Below, piece by piece: positions 1-5,849 of a DNA stretch of 9,150 nucleotides. Both the position numbers and the translations under genes were made by a program. The notes below the pieces were generated by a model. It searched no databases and was not told the DNA's origin. It saw only the letters and a program-made list of their open reading frames with translations. Each line of letters starts with the position of its first letter. The stretch's first letter is position 1. This stretch comes from RUG626 sp964553775 (GTDB lineage Bacteria > Bacillota > Clostridia > Oscillospirales > Oscillospiraceae): the NCBI GenBank assembly GCA_964553775.1, contig CAZKLU010000068.1, positions 1 through 9,150 of the forward strand, in the 5' to 3' direction.

Positions 1-709
1 CGCCGAGGTTTTTGTCCTTAGTGAGAAGATTCGTTTTCGCGAACGCCGCAAGCTCACGGTGCTCCTGAACGAACGATTTAATAACGCGGATACCGGACAC
101 TGTCTCCTGAACCTCATCGGTGAGTGTCGAGAAAGCCTCCTGTTTTTCGAGGAACTTGCGGTGCATGACTTTACCGTAAGCGCAGTCTCCGATTATAATA
201 GCGACAAGCGGCAGGACAGCGACTATTGTGAGCTTGATGTTCACATACATTGTCATTTTCCAAAGCACCATCACGAGCATGACACTCGCGTCGAACGCCG
301 TTACAACCATCGGTCCCAGGAGTGAGCGCACGGCTCCAAGGTCATTTGTGAAGTGCGCCATGAGATCTCCGGTCTTGTGTTCGGTGAAGTAGCGGTTGGA
401 GAGCGTTTCGATGTGAGCGAAAAGGTCATCGCGTATGTCTCTCTCGATTGAACGGGAGCAGCCGTTCAGGAAGAACCGCCAGAAGAACCGCCCTATAGCC
501 ATGACCGCACTCATTAAAAGTATGCGTAATATGAGATCCCAAACACCGCCCATTGTGATTGTTTGTGCCTCAAGTCCGTCGGTAATATCGCCCGTGTACT
601 GAGGAATATAAACATTCATCAGATCAACGACAAAGAGAGTGATAATACCTCCGAGATATGCTGCCCAGTATCGGCGCACATACCGACCGGCAAAGCGTAG
701 ATTGTCCAT
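1..709 (-). CDS. ABC exporter half-transporter, N-terminal transmembrane part (cut by window edge)
   Basis: This is the first 236 codons of a type-1 ABC exporter subunit (fused permease and ATPase), which uses ATP to move a substrate out across the cytoplasmic membrane. The start is ATG at 709-707, with AGGGA five bases upstream. Hydrophobic segments lie near residues 14-37, 58-80, 132-152 and 157-176. The stretch from R107 to R128 (RYFTEHKTGDLMAHF, then TNDLGAVR) is the family's typical 'tGdLm.r.tnDl..vr' signature. TVSGIRVIKSFVQE near residue 203 is the conserved segment before the fifth helix. The ATP-binding domain with Walker A and B lies beyond the left edge, so completeness cannot be judged. 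Such proteins often work as heterodimers encoded by adjacent genes, so a partner may follow to the left. The substrate cannot be inferred; MDR-like and peptide exporters look alike here. Confidence 0.93.
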   Translation of the reverse strand, partial: MDNLRFAGRYVRRYWAAYLGGIITLFVVDLMNVYIPQYTGDITDGLEAQTITMGGVWDLILRILLMSAVMAIGRFFWRFFLNGCSRSIERDIRDDLFAHIETLSNRYFTEHKTGDLMAHFTNDLGAVRSLLGPMVVTAFDASVMLVMVLWKMTMYVNIKLTIVAVLPLVAIIIGDCAYGKVMHRKFLEKQEAFSTLTDEVQETVSGIRVIKSFVQEHRELAAFAKTNLLTKDKNLG

Positions 710-739
710 TAGTGTCCCTGTCACCCTTTCTTTTTTAGT

Positions 740-863
740 CTTTTAAGAATCTCAGCGCGAATTTCAAGGCGGTTTTCCGTGAGAATCCTGTTGTATCTTA
801 GGAAAATTAACAATGAAATACAAAAAGAGTAATGCGATATGCGTACAAAGAGATTCTTAAAAG
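740..863. repeat. Perfect 14-bp inverted repeat in the exporter leader
   Basis: CTTTTAAGAATCTC at 740-753 is exactly complementary to GAGATTCTTAAAAG at 850-863, with 96 bases between the arms. In the minus-strand transcript this pairing would close a large loop whose 3' arm ends about 30 bases before the exporter start codon. The bases flanking the arms do not match, and no target duplication is visible, so a MITE is not supported. Confidence 0.6.
795..823 (-). promoter_or_regulatory. Possible secondary promoter for the ABC exporter
   Basis: On the minus strand TTGTAT (823-818) is followed after 17 bases by TAAGAT (800-795). Both boxes are imperfect. If used, it would give a leader of about 80 bases, much shorter than from the stronger upstream promoter. 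Confidence 0.25.
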
Positions 864-1012
864 CTGTTATACTCAAGGCCGAAAAACTGCCGGATCGCAA
901 GGCATTACGGAAATTTTCAGGTACGGTGCCTGATGACAAAAATTTCTGTATGTATTCGGATGAGATTAGCCTCGACATCGCAAAAACAACGCTTCATATT
1001 CCGGATATTTGA
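839..1012 (+). CDS. Possible small protein of 57 residues (doubtful)
   Basis: An open frame starts at ATG 839, with a weak AAAGAG about ten bases upstream, and ends at TGA 1010-1012. The predicted 57-residue product starts MRTKRFLKAVILKAEKLPDR, has a basic N-terminal half and ends in TLHIPDI. Its composition looks more protein-like than the overlapping minus frames, but I recognise no domain. It lies antisense to the exporter leader and contains one arm of the 14-bp inverted repeat. It could equally be chance. No promoter was found upstream on the plus strand. Confidence 0.2.
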   Translation: MRTKRFLKAVILKAEKLPDRKALRKFSGTVPDDKNFCMYSDEISLDIAKTTLHIPDI

Positions 1013-1175
1013 CCGTCTTTCATTTACGGCGGCAATCACAGAATTTGAGATTTTGCCCCTCTCAATTCGGCATGACTTTCTGATTCCGCGAATCATACCT
1101 TTGAGAACACAATATGCCACGGCAGGGGTTCAGGCTTCAGAGTATATCTTCTCTTTTCATATGAGCAGAAAATAT

Positions 1176-1203
1176 ATTATACCATATTGGCGCGTTTTGT
1201 CAA
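1176..1203 (-). promoter_or_regulatory. Sigma-A promoter reading left toward the ABC exporter
   Basis: On the minus strand a perfect TTGACA (1203-1198) is followed after 16 bases by a perfect TATAAT (1181-1176). Transcription would begin near 1169 and run left. The only clear gene downstream is the ABC exporter at 709. It forms a divergent pair with the plus-strand promoter at 1289-1317. Confidence 0.75.
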
Positions 1204-1252
1204 GGGATTTTGGAGAATTTTTGATGTGATATGGGTGCGTGAAATGATGCCG

Positions 1253-1265
1253 ATCGGGAACCGAT
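1253..1265. promoter_or_regulatory. Dyad between divergent promoters, possible operator
   Basis: ATCGG-GAA-CCGAT is a perfect 5-bp inverted repeat with a 3-base centre. It sits between the -35 boxes of the two divergent promoters, where a regulator could act on both. It is short, so chance is possible, and the cognate regulator is unknown. Confidence 0.3.
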
Positions 1266-1288
1266 TGAAAAATTGATTTCCGCGCAGG

Positions 1289-1317
1289 TTGACATATTTA
1301 AGATCGCGATGTATAAT
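1289..1317 (+). promoter_or_regulatory. Consensus sigma-A promoter for the TraX-family gene
   Basis: A perfect TTGACA (1289-1294), a 17-base spacer and a perfect TATAAT (1312-1317) form an ideal vegetative promoter. Transcription would start near 1324. The first clear gene downstream is the TraX-family gene at 1556, giving a leader of about 230 bases. Confidence 0.85.
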
Positions 1318-1323
1318 ATATTT

Positions 1324-1555
1324 ACTCAAAATCTGCGCGTTCCTCAATGTATAACCTTCAGGCTTGGAGTCTTTTGAGAATTTCCCGCGCACATCCCGCT
1401 TGTGCCTTTGCGTATTTCTTCGTTAATATTCTTTGAAACACATACAGTATCATCGCGGAAAACTGCTTCAAAATCCGTGCGTATCGGGATTTCTGAAAGG
1501 CTCTTGGAATTTGTGAAGCTTGCCGCACATTCACAGGTAAGGAGAAATTTCAAAT
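1324..1555 (+). other. Leader upstream of the TraX-family gene
   Basis: This is about 230 bases of probable 5' untranslated region. It contains a small inverted repeat AAATCC (1471-1476) with GGATTT (1487-1492). Open frames run through it on both strands (plus from GTG 1402; minus from 1574 to 1344), but neither has a ribosome binding site or a recognised domain. It may be part of a dispersed intergenic repeat. No riboswitch class is recognised. Confidence 0.35.
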
Positions 1556-2305
1556 ATGACAGAGACAAAAACATACAAGGTTCTGAATCGTGACGCGATA
1601 AAATATCTCGCCATGCTCTTAATGCTTCTGAACCATATTTCGCAGATCCTTATGGATACATGGACGTTTACAGGACTGCTTCTTGTTGATATAGGCTACT
1701 TTACCGCGATAACAATGTGCTATTTTCTCGTTGAAGGGTACTATTACACAAGGTCAAAAACAAAATACGCGCTGAGACTCGCGCTTTTCGCGGTAATATC
1801 CGAAATACCTTACTGTCTCGCGTTTACAACAGACGGTGTTCTTTCTTTCCACGGGCTTAACATGATGTTCTCTCTGCTTGTATGCTTCGGCATTATAGCC
1901 GTTATGGAGAATGTGGATAATATACCGCTCAGAATACTCGCGCTTTCGGGTCTTGCCTTCATATCATATTTCTGCGACTGGTCTATTTTGACACCGGTTT
2001 TTACACTCTCGTTTTATTGGGCAAGAGGATCGCAAAGGAAAAACATTATAGCGTACATAGTCTCCGCTGTCTCGGTTTTTATCTTCTTCTTTGTGAGCGT
2101 TCAAGGATATATGTCAACTGCAAACAGCATAATTTATTCTCTCGGTACTCTGTCCGGAATCGTTCTCTCTGCCATGGCAATTCTTGTGTTTTATAACGGC
2201 AAAAGGGCTGAGAAGCTTCAAAACTTCTCAAAGTGGTTTTTCTATCTCTTTTACCCCGTACATCTGCTTGTGCTGGGACTGATAAGATTGGCGGTCAGCG
2301 CGTAA
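1556..2305 (+). CDS. TraX-family integral membrane protein
   Basis: The 249-residue, very hydrophobic protein has about eight predicted membrane segments (roughly residues 14-34, 40-63, 71-91, 100-118, 125-140, 163-182, 190-213 and 226-247). The pattern DAIKYLAMLLMLLNHIS at 13-29, a YFLVEGYYYTRSKTKYALRL-like stretch at 56-75, ISEIPY at 81-86, LNMMFSL at 101-107 and the C-terminal FYLFYPVH at 229-236 match the TraX family. Plasmid F TraX acetylates the N-terminus of pilin. Chromosomal Firmicute homologues are common and their substrate is not known, so acetyl or acyl transfer is an inference from the family. The start is fixed by TAAGGAG at 1538-1544, eleven bases upstream. No pilus or conjugation gene is nearby, so a conjugation role is not supported. 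It has its own consensus promoter. Confidence 0.85.
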   Translation: MTETKTYKVLNRDAIKYLAMLLMLLNHISQILMDTWTFTGLLLVDIGYFTAITMCYFLVEGYYYTRSKTKYALRLALFAVISEIPYCLAFTTDGVLSFHGLNMMFSLLVCFGIIAVMENVDNIPLRILALSGLAFISYFCDWSILTPVFTLSFYWARGSQRKNIIAYIVSAVSVFIFFFVSVQGYMSTANSIIYSLGTLSGIVLSAMAILVFYNGKRAEKLQNFSKWFFYLFYPVHLLVLGLIRLAVSA

Positions 2306-2607
2306 TTGTGTTCGGAGCCGGAAGGATTCTCGGCTTTGCAATTTTTGCGCGGGATTCAGCAATACTATCCGCGCATATAAATTCTGAATTGTATTCAGGA
2401 GCGGGAAAGCCGCCGGATTCGCGCCTTCTGTTTCCAAAATTTGATTCCAGATTCCGAACCGCGCAAAGTCTGCTTTTGCGGGCATAACACGCTTCCGTTA
2501 AGGTCAGGGCTTGCGAGTGCGTCTTTCTTAAAAGGGAAAAGCAAATTTCTGTCGGCTAAATACACGCTAATAGTCCTGTTTTAACACTATTTTTACATAA
2601 TCCGGTC
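2306..2607. other. Intergenic region between the TraX-family gene and marR
   Basis: About 300 bases with no supported gene. Frames on both strands near 2230-2487 are open but have no ribosome binding site or recognisable domain. A small inverted repeat CTGAAT-TGT-ATTCAG lies at 2384-2398. No intrinsic terminator for the TraX-family gene is visible. The right end holds the candidate operator at 2569-2591. Confidence 0.5.
2569..2591. promoter_or_regulatory. Inverted repeat upstream of the marR promoter, possible operator
   Basis: AATAGT (2569-2574) and ACTATT (2586-2591) are perfectly complementary with 11 bases between them. The site ends 16 bases before the -35 box of the marR promoter. MarR regulators typically bind dyads of this size near their own promoters, so autoregulation is plausible but unproven. 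Confidence 0.3.
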
Positions 2608-2636
2608 TTGACAAAAATCCGAAATCAGCTTATACT
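2608..2636 (+). promoter_or_regulatory. Sigma-A promoter of the MarR regulator gene
   Basis: TTGACA (2608-2613), a 17-base spacer and TATACT (2631-2636) give an almost perfect promoter with a start point near 2643. Because the -35 box overlaps an in-frame TTG at 2608, that codon cannot be the translation start of the following gene. GTG 2671 is therefore preferred. Confidence 0.8.
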
Positions 2637-2670
2637 ACTCCTTGACAGCTACAGTACGGGGGTATGGAAA

Positions 2671-3117
2671 GTGAGTGCGGACGTTCAGGGGCTAATCGAT
2701 GCCATAAACCAGAAATTCAAGGAGATAAACTCGCTATACCATGAGGCGGCGTGTAAATCCGGAATAACCGATGCGGAGATAAGCATATGGTCGGCTCTTC
2801 TGAACTCTGATGATGAGTACTCACAGCAGGAGCTTTGCAAAATGCTCTATCTGCCGAGGCAAACTGTCAACTCTATTGTCAGGAATATGGTGAAACAGGG
2901 CTATGTGCTTTTAGAGCATATTCCCGGCAGCCGTAACCGTAAGGTTATACATCTTACAGACAAGGGATATATATACGGCTCCGAAAGGGTAATGTGGATT
3001 TTTACAGCGGAACGTGAGGCATTGGGAAAATCCGGTATCTCTGAAACTCGGAATTTTATACCAATGCTTGAGAAATATATCTTCTGTCTCCGCAAGGAAT
3101 TAAATCTTTCGAGCTGA
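2671..3117 (+). CDS. MarR-family transcriptional regulator
   Basis: From GTG 2671 the product has 148 residues, normal for MarR proteins, with GGGGG eight bases upstream as ribosome binding site. The winged helix-turn-helix is clear: helices at about 51-76 (SQQELCKMLYLPRQTVNSIV, then RNMVKQGY) followed by the wing (LLEHIPGSRNRKVIHLTDKG, 80-99), whose Arg-rich loop and LTDKG end are typical. The flanking N- and C-terminal helices would form the dimer interface. An in-frame TTG at 2608 would add 21 residues but lies in the -35 box. The gene precedes an acyltransferase and a glycosyltransferase in the same direction, so control of lipid genes is a reasonable inference. Its ligand is unknown. The next gene starts 114 bases later, so co-transcription is possible. 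Confidence 0.9.
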   Translation: MSADVQGLIDAINQKFKEINSLYHEAACKSGITDAEISIWSALLNSDDEYSQQELCKMLYLPRQTVNSIVRNMVKQGYVLLEHIPGSRNRKVIHLTDKGYIYGSERVMWIFTAEREALGKSGISETRNFIPMLEKYIFCLRKELNLSS

Positions 3118-3192
3118 ATCGTTATTATGCTCAAAAATGAAAACATATCGGTCTTTTGATACAAATCAGGGAGCGATGTTTTGCTGTCAAAG

Positions 3193-3204
3193 CCGAATAT
3201 TCGG
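3193..3204. promoter_or_regulatory. Perfect 12-bp palindrome upstream of plsY, possible operator
   Basis: CCGAATATTCGG is a perfect palindrome 28 bases before the plsY start. It sits between a weak TTGCTG (3181-3186) and TATATC (3205-3210) with an 18-base gap. That could be a weak promoter under a repressor, but both boxes are poor matches. An outer pair AAAACAT (3140-3146) and ATGTTTT (3176-3182) could also fold just upstream. Confidence 0.3.
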
Positions 3205-3231
3205 TATATCTGCTTTTCAGGAGGTGCTTTT

Positions 3232-3846
3232 ATGAAAATCACGTTAATATACATAATTATAGGATACCTGAGCGGCAGTATACTTTTCGCAAATATAGCG
3301 GCGCGGGTGTTTGATAAACCGGAGATACTTGAGGACAGCATAGACGGCAATCCCGGTGTCGCGAACGCTTTCCAATATGGAGGGTTTCTCCCAGGAGTGT
3401 TTACGCTCTGCGGAGATCTTGCGAAGGGCTTTATACCCGTGTTTTTATATTTTCATCGTTATGGTCAAATCGCGGTACCGTTTCTCTGTTCACTTGTAAT
3501 CGCGGCTCCTGTCATAGGACACATATTCCCGCTTTACAGGAATTTTCACGGCGGCAAGGGAATCACAGTTACGTTCGGGTGCCTTTTGGGTCTTTTGCCG
3601 CTGCTGTCTCCTGTGATAGTATTCGCGGGAGCGTTTCTGTTCTACTCGCTTGTCCTGCGAATAACCCCGCACTTTCACCGCACAATAGTGTCATATCTTT
3701 CGTCCGCCGCCGGAATGTTCGTGTTCCATCTTGGAATAGCAGTCACGGTCGGATTTATTCTTATAACGATTGCTGTTATGATCCGTTTCCGCCTCAGTGA
3801 GGAAAAACGCGCCAAGCCGGAGGTCAGGCTTCTATGGATGCACTGA
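3232..3846 (+). CDS. plsY: PlsY-type acyl-phosphate:glycerol-3-phosphate acyltransferase
   Basis: PlsY transfers an acyl chain from acyl-phosphate to glycerol-3-phosphate at the inner membrane, the first acylation step in phospholipid synthesis. The 204-residue length and multi-pass hydrophobicity fit. Conserved motifs are present in order: IGYLSGSILFA (10-20), DGNPGVANAFQYGG (38-51), GDLAKGFIPV (61-70) and GHIFPLYRNFHGGKG (96-110). The second motif deviates from the usual SGNxGATN form, since it has DGNPGVAN. This suggests a divergent paralogue rather than the housekeeping copy, though this is inference. AGGAGGTG at 3219-3226 sets the start at ATG 3232; an in-frame TTG at 3181 lacks a site. 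The gene overlaps the downstream glycosyltransferase by 13 bases, implying translational coupling and linked functions in lipid assembly. Confidence 0.88.
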   Translation: MKITLIYIIIGYLSGSILFANIAARVFDKPEILEDSIDGNPGVANAFQYGGFLPGVFTLCGDLAKGFIPVFLYFHRYGQIAVPFLCSLVIAAPVIGHIFPLYRNFHGGKGITVTFGCLLGLLPLLSPVIVFAGAFLFYSLVLRITPHFHRTIVSYLSSAAGMFVFHLGIAVTVGFILITIAVMIRFRLSEEKRAKPEVRLLWMH

Positions 3847-4961
3847 TACTCACCTGCGGAACAGGAGGCGGTCATAACGCCGCCGCTTTCGCGCTCGCGC
3901 AGGAGCTTGAACGCGGAGGTCACAACGCGGCGGTTCTGAACCCCTACGCTCTTAATTCCGCAAAACGCGAAAAGCTCATAGATAACGCATATATCTCGCT
4001 TGTTCAGAACGCGCCGAAGCTCTTCGGCTTCATATACCGTCTCGGAGACATTTACCGACATTTCCCGTGGCGTTCCCCGGTCTATCTGTTGAACCGAAAA
4101 GCCGCTGACAATCTCAAAGCACACCTTGACAGCTCCGGCTGCGATATAATAATTACAACGCACCCATTCCCCGCCGAAATTGTAACAAACATGAGAAATC
4201 ACAATATCCCCGCCCCTCCAATCCTCTTCGTGGCTACTGACTATACCTGTATACCGTTCGTTGAGGAGACGGAGTGTGACGGGTATGTTATTCCGCATGA
4301 GAGCCTGACTGACGAGTTCGCGGGACGCGGTATCTCAAGGGACAAGCTGTACCCTCTCGGTATACCTGTAAAAGCGGAGTTTACCGGGAATATCTCTAAA
4401 ACAAGAGCGAGAACGCTTTTGGGAATTGATGAAAACCGCCGCCTTCTTGTCGTATCCGGAGGCAGCATTGGAGCGGGACCGCTCGAAAAAGTAATCGCGC
4501 TGCTGTTGAAACATATCGACAGCGGCTACAGAATAGCCGTCATTTGCGGGGACAATGACAAGCTGTATGAGCGTCTCAAGAAGCGTTTTGGGATGTCCGT
4601 GCGTCTGCTGCATAAAACGCCGCACATGGAGCTTTGGGTGAAAGCCTGCGACTTTTTTCTGACAAAACCGGGCGGACTGTCATCAACCGAAGCCGCTGTC
4701 GCGGGAGTGCCTTTAATACATCTGCCGCCAATACCGGGGTGCGAGACTAAAAACGCCGAGTTCTTCTCATCGCGGGGCATGAGCGTAACCATGGCGGACA
4801 GGAAAGATGATGTCCAGGCTGTTCTTGCGATGATGAACGATACACTGTTCTGGAACGGCGTTGTCGCGAAGCAGCATGAGTGTATACCAAGCGATGCCGC
4901 GTCGCAAATATGCAAGCTGGCGGAGAAGCTGGTGAAAGGCGATGGTTATACTCAGAGCTGA
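3834..4961 (+). CDS. MGDG-synthase/UgtP-like glycolipid glycosyltransferase (GT28)
   Basis: The 375-residue protein resembles monogalactosyldiacylglycerol synthases and processive diacylglycerol glucosyltransferases, peripheral GT-B enzymes that move a sugar from a UDP-sugar to diacylglycerol. Visible features are the N-terminal glycine loop TCGTGGGHNAAA (7-18), the TTHPFPAE segment (108-115), VVSGGSIGAG (206-215) opening the second Rossmann-like domain, and the donor-binding KPGGLSSTEAAVAGVPLI (278-295) followed by PGCETKNAEFF (301-311). The length fits the family. The start at ATG 3834 has GGAGG at 3819-3823; the preceding plsY gene ends at 3846, a 13-base overlap. The sugar and acceptor cannot be read from sequence; MurG, a related GT28 enzyme, is unlikely given the N-terminal motif. 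Probably it makes glycolipids in the same pathway branch as its neighbour. Confidence 0.87.
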   Translation: MDALILTCGTGGGHNAAAFALAQELERGGHNAAVLNPYALNSAKREKLIDNAYISLVQNAPKLFGFIYRLGDIYRHFPWRSPVYLLNRKAADNLKAHLDSSGCDIIITTHPFPAEIVTNMRNHNIPAPPILFVATDYTCIPFVEETECDGYVIPHESLTDEFAGRGISRDKLYPLGIPVKAEFTGNISKTRARTLLGIDENRRLLVVSGGSIGAGPLEKVIALLLKHIDSGYRIAVICGDNDKLYERLKKRFGMSVRLLHKTPHMELWVKACDFFLTKPGGLSSTEAAVAGVPLIHLPPIPGCETKNAEFFSSRGMSVTMADRKDDVQAVLAMMNDTLFWNGVVAKQHECIPSDAASQICKLAEKLVKGDGYTQS

Positions 4962-5054
4962 AACGGTTTTCTGCCTTGAACATTTTGAATAAATTCAGTA
5001 CCTCCCGCACACATTCGTGAAAGACACAAGCAGGATATGACAGATTCCTAAAAG

Positions 5055-5065
5055 GCTATAATAGC
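5055..5065 (+). promoter_or_regulatory. Candidate -10 element within a palindrome, upstream of the acidic membrane protein
   Basis: A perfect TATAAT (5057-5062) lies inside the dyad GCTAT-A-ATAGC (5055-5065), about 100 bases before the GTG start at 5165. No good -35 box is found at 16-18 bases; ATGACA at 5037-5042 is only 14 bases away. The rest of the 4962-5164 gap holds no gene and no clear terminator for the glycosyltransferase. Confidence 0.35.
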
Positions 5066-5164
5066 TTAAAAAGATATAAGCCGTAAAAATATTTAAGATA
5101 CGAAGCGTTTTGAGACTTTAACAGCAAAAGCGCAAAAAATATATTATGAAAGGACAAAACATCA

Positions 5165-5524
5165 GTGAAAGACTCAACAAAAAAACTTATTATTAAAGCC
5201 GCCATCTTCTCAGCTGTCTTTGGCTTGTACCGCTACATTGGAGACAAAGCCGCTGCCGCGAAAGCTGATGCTGCCGCAGATGACAGTGCCGATCCCGCGC
5301 CGTTCAGCGCGGAATACATTGCTGAAAGACGGCAGAAAATCAAAGAACGTCTTGAGGAGAAAAAGCATAAATTCGATGCCAAATTCTCTGGTTCAGAAAA
5401 GGAGAAGGAAGAGGAGGAAACGCCGGTTGAAGACAGCTCCGAGCCTGAACGCGTTGAGGAGCCTGAATTACCCTCTGAGGAAGCTGAACCGGAAGCTGCC
5501 GAACCTGATAAAGCCGCCGAGTAA
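5165..5524 (+). CDS. Small membrane-anchored protein with acidic tail, function unknown
   Basis: The 119-residue product starts at GTG 5165 with AAAGGA ten bases upstream. It has a short basic N-terminus (MKDSTKKLIIK), one hydrophobic segment at about 8-25, an Ala-rich linker, a charged helical stretch at about 48-72 (AEYIAERRQKIKERLEEKKH) that could form a coiled coil, and a tail from residue 77 to the end made almost only of Glu, Pro, Ala, Ser and Asp. This suggests a single-pass protein with a disordered acidic domain. Positive residues before the helix favour an N-in orientation, placing the tail outside, unless the segment is a cleaved signal. I do not recognise a family. A strong overlapping +1 frame is a shadow. 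Low-complexity composition means remote similarity should be treated with care. Confidence 0.65.
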   Translation: MKDSTKKLIIKAAIFSAVFGLYRYIGDKAAAAKADAAADDSADPAPFSAEYIAERRQKIKERLEEKKHKFDAKFSGSEKEKEEEETPVEDSSEPERVEEPELPSEEAEPEAAEPDKAAE

Positions 5525-5640
5525 CAGCTTGCGAATGACTTTATTCAAATCCGGAACAGATTTATGCTTTAGATATTAAATTGAAATTCCACGCACAAAA
5601 TTTATGAAATACAGCAAAAAGCAGCAGCTTCACTGAATAA

Positions 5641-5702
5641 CAGGTTTCCGCGTTTCCTGCAAGTATACCGCGACTTGCTGATTTAGCAAATCTTATGCTT
5701 GC
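5641..5702 (+). other. Chain of mutually exclusive short hairpins before a terminator
   Basis: In the 5525-5731 gap, which contains no gene, several arms compete: CAGG with CCTG (5641-5644, 5656-5659), GCAAG with CTTGC (5659-5663, 5674-5678), TTGCT with AGCAA (5675-5679, 5685-5689) and GCAA with TTGC (5686-5689, 5699-5702). Each is short, so this may be chance, but the layout just before an intrinsic terminator resembles an attenuator. Confidence 0.25.
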
Positions 5703-5731
5703 CGAAATAATCTGAATATCGCAATCACCAT

Positions 5732-5762
5732 AGCTTCCGGTTTATCACCGGAAGCTGTTTTT
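5732..5762 (+). terminator. Intrinsic terminator
   Basis: A perfect 10-bp stem, AGCTTCCGGT (5732-5741) with ACCGGAAGCT (5747-5756), has a 5-base loop and is followed by GTTTTT. It works on the plus strand only and would end transcripts from the acidic membrane protein gene about 200 bases upstream. It also separates that unit from the dehydrogenase gene. Confidence 0.9.
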
Positions 5763-5792
5763 ATGCCGAGAAACTGTACGCCACTGTATAAT
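5763..5792 (+). promoter_or_regulatory. ldhA: Candidate promoter of the 2-hydroxyacid dehydrogenase gene
   Basis: A perfect TATAAT (5787-5792), preceded directly by TG, lies 57 bases before the start codon. The best -35 candidate, ATGCCG (5763-5768, 18-base gap), matches only three positions. Its place just after a terminator and before a gene supports it. Confidence 0.4.
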
Positions 5793-5849
5793 TCTCCCTG
5801 CTTTGAGGAATACTCTAAATAACGCTCAAGCTCATTAAGGAGGAACAAT

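Larger units (their letters stand above)
710..1169 (-). other. Long untranslated leader of the ABC exporter gene
   Basis: This is about 460 bases between the minus-strand promoter at 1176-1203 and the exporter start at 709. No convincing gene is seen in it. The minus frames (917-1120 and 721-978) lack a good ribosome binding site and do not resemble known proteins. Structures visible directly are a perfect 14-bp inverted repeat (740-753 with 850-863) and a short hairpin TGATTC-CGC-GAATCA at 1081-1095. The leader could be a cis-regulatory RNA or may carry short leader peptides. I recognise no riboswitch class. Confidence 0.45.

Noticed and set aside
59..325. An 88-codon plus-strand frame at the left edge
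   Set aside because: It is antisense to the ABC exporter, whose translation carries conserved family motifs here.
740..863. The 14-bp inverted repeat as a second MITE
   Set aside because: The flanks show no target duplication and the inside is not palindromic, unlike the element at 7030-7191.
3181..3231. TTG 3181 as an upstream start for plsY
   Set aside because: It has no ribosome binding site, while ATG 3232 has AGGAGGTG at good spacing and begins directly at the first membrane helix.
3675..4298. A 207-codon open frame on the minus strand
   Set aside because: It lies fully opposite the plsY and glycosyltransferase genes, which have clear motifs and ribosome binding sites. Its translation matches no family.
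5220..5579. A 119-codon frame shifted by one base against the acidic membrane protein
   Set aside because: It is a +1 shadow rich in Lys/Arg created by Glu-rich codons; it lacks a ribosome binding site.
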